Part shown: one piece after another, positions 62,909-64,000 of the stretch
Layout of the letters: each line of letters starts with the position of its first letter
Position numbering within the stretch: the stretch's first letter is position 1
Assembly: GCA_019155185.1 (NCBI GenBank)
Contig: CM032804.1
Coordinates: 13,240,992 to 13,304,991 of the forward strand
Origin: Beaufortia kweichowensis
Taxonomy: Eukaryota; Chordata; Actinopteri; Cypriniformes; Gastromyzontidae
Length of the DNA: 64,000 nucleotides
Direction of reading: 5' to 3'
Program-made: the position numbers and the translations under genes
Notes under the pieces: model-generated
The model's input: only the letters and a program-made list of their open reading frames with translations
The model's database searches: none
Told to the model about the DNA's origin: nothing

Positions 62909-63140
62909 ACCCCACCCCCTCACCTCCCCTTCCCCGCCCCCTTCACCAACCCCCATCCCCCATCCCCACCTAACCCCGCTCCTCTCAACCAGCAAGTGCC
63001 ATCCACAGACACACACACACATACTCATACTCATTCAAACACACACGGGTGCATTCTCTCTTTCATTCACACACACTCAAACGCTCATTCTCTCCGCTCT
63101 CTCTCTCTTTCTCTCTCTAACACTCACACAATCACACACT
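62909..63140 (+). repeat. C-rich tract followed by CA and CT repeats
   Basis: 62909-62977 is nearly pure C with single A/T breaks (CCCACCCCCTCACCTCCCCT and onward), then (CA)n and CT-rich runs to about 63140. On the opposite strand the first part has many G-runs. It starts 33 bases after the donor at 62876. Confidence 0.9.
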
Positions 63141-63429
63141 CTAAACCGTTTTTTTTCCATCGACAGTGCGACGTTCCAGAAGCTGGGGGAGATTTTCACA
63201 TCGGAGATGCGCTCGGCACGCACACAAACACACACGGCAGATAAGCATTCAGTATCCCCAGCGCTGTGCAAAGTCAGCCTTTATTGGCGCAAATACGCTC
63301 GCACACAACCTCAGAGTAACGAAATGACCCTCAGGTTCTTTATCTGACATTAAACACCTTTACCACCCCTCTGACAGACAATCAAAATGAAAATTGGGCC
63401 GCAGCGAGCCTGCAGGAGCACAATGGGAA

Positions 63430-63640
63430 CGTTAACACAAACCTCAAATATATTTCAGGCCACGCGACCCAAAGTCGCACGCATGTTAATATTCCCATGG
63501 CAACGCTCGGCTTTCCGCCGCGCCGCCCGCGGACGGAGGAAGGTGTGACATTCGCGAACGATGATGGCTCGCTGTGGCATACGTGTTCGGGAGCTCGGCT
63601 CGTGTGAAAATCTCCCGTCAGACGATACCCCCCTCCTCCC
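63430..63640. promoter_or_regulatory. CpG-dense block with X-box-like site
   Basis: CpG-dense with CCGCCGCGCCGCCCGCGGAC near 63516-63535. ATTCCCATGGCAAC at 63491-63504 is one base away from the RFX consensus. It is located 0.6 kb after the last lectin exon. It may be an intronic enhancer or a local CpG island. Confidence 0.35.
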
Positions 63641-64000
63641 CTTCATGACTTTACATGTGCAGGTGGTCCAGATGGGGGCGGTGACTCAGCGGAGGGTGGG
63701 CTCGGGGCTTTAGATGACTAGTCTGGTGTTGGGGGGATGTTAATGGGTTTTACTGCGAGCAGGAAGGGGTTATTAACTGTAATCTATAATCCTGGGGTCA
63801 GTTTCTCTGCTCTTCCCACAGGAAATCAAGAGGACGGACTAAAGCCCGCCGGTTCACTCTCTCCCGCTAATCTTCTCTTTTTTCTCCTTTAGCCTTTACG
63901 TTTCGTTACGCTTTGTTCTCATTCATAATGGCGCTGACATTTTCATTTCGTCATCCAGCTCTTTTGTTTAACTCACTCGTTCTGTATTTCCTTGTTTTTT

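Larger units (their letters stand above)
62877..64000 (+). other. adgrl1: adgrl1 intron downstream of the lectin domain (partial)
   Basis: The intron starts GTGAGTAA and runs off the window. Within 35 bases of the donor a C-rich tract begins (62909-62977), followed by CA and CT repeats up to about 63140. A CpG-dense block lies at 63430-63640. No constitutive exon is present up to the edge. Confidence 0.85.

Noticed and set aside
62787..63347. 186-residue open frame overlapping the second lectin exon
   Set aside because: It reads the exon out of frame and then runs through C-rich and CA/CT repeats, giving Pro/Thr/His-rich low complexity.
63650..63690. Possible 18-base microexon (GTGGTCCAGATGGGGGCG) between CAG and GT at about 63662-63679
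   Set aside because: It has a fair pyrimidine tract and correct length modulo 3, but its translation does not resemble the KVEQK-type latrophilin insert.
63800..63850. Strong-looking acceptor TTCTCTGCTCTTCCCACAG at about 63821
   Set aside because: The following sequence in the required phase does not encode the olfactomedin-domain start expected after the lectin domain, and soon reaches a stop without a good donor.

Overview
The window is vertebrate nuclear DNA, almost certainly from a teleost fish and most likely a cyprinid (zebrafish/carp type). The coding sequence is broken into exons with GT-AG introns. There are no long open reading frames. The non-coding DNA is AT-rich, strewn with microsatellites, and carries many small decayed elements: tRNA-derived SINE fragments with a CTTTGGATAAAAGCGTCTG tail, hAT-type MITEs with AGGGCTGGGCG ends, and TTGTGGGGAC repeats of the kind common in cyprinid genomes.

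One gene can be recognised, on the + strand: the 5' coding end of the adhesion GPCR latrophilin-1 (adgrl1). Three coding exons are present. The first (ATG 45330 to 45399, with about 97 bases of 5'UTR on the same exon from 45230/45233) encodes the signal peptide. After a 16-kb intron, exon 61388-61601 encodes the first two thirds of the rhamnose-binding-lectin (SUEL/Gal_lectin) domain. After a 1.2-kb intron, exon 62767-62876 completes that domain. Splice phases 1, 2 and 1 join cleanly into 131 residues plus one base. The olfactomedin, hormone-receptor, GAIN and seven-helix parts must lie beyond 64000.

Positions 1-45229 hold no recognisable coding exon. Because the ATG exon has its own 3' splice acceptor in front of the 5'UTR, at least one non-coding exon lies upstream. 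Some or all of the first 45 kb is therefore probably 5'UTR intron. CpG-dense patches near 18.9-20.4 kb and 37.3-37.5 kb are the best candidates for a promoter or first exon inside the window; 53.0-53.4 kb could be an internal promoter.

Points that stand out: two RE1/NRSF-like sites 42 bp apart in the large intron at 60.1 kb; several RFX X-box motifs; an old diverged local duplication at 27.5-28.3 kb; a (GGGT) G-quadruplex motif at 58.3 kb; an 862-bp hAT-type element with an intact 8-bp target duplication at 48.1 kb; a near-perfect 75-bp-arm hairpin at 12.7 kb; and a four-copy unknown dispersed repeat. Low-repeat stretches that look like conserved non-coding elements are marked, but conservation cannot be measured from one sequence.
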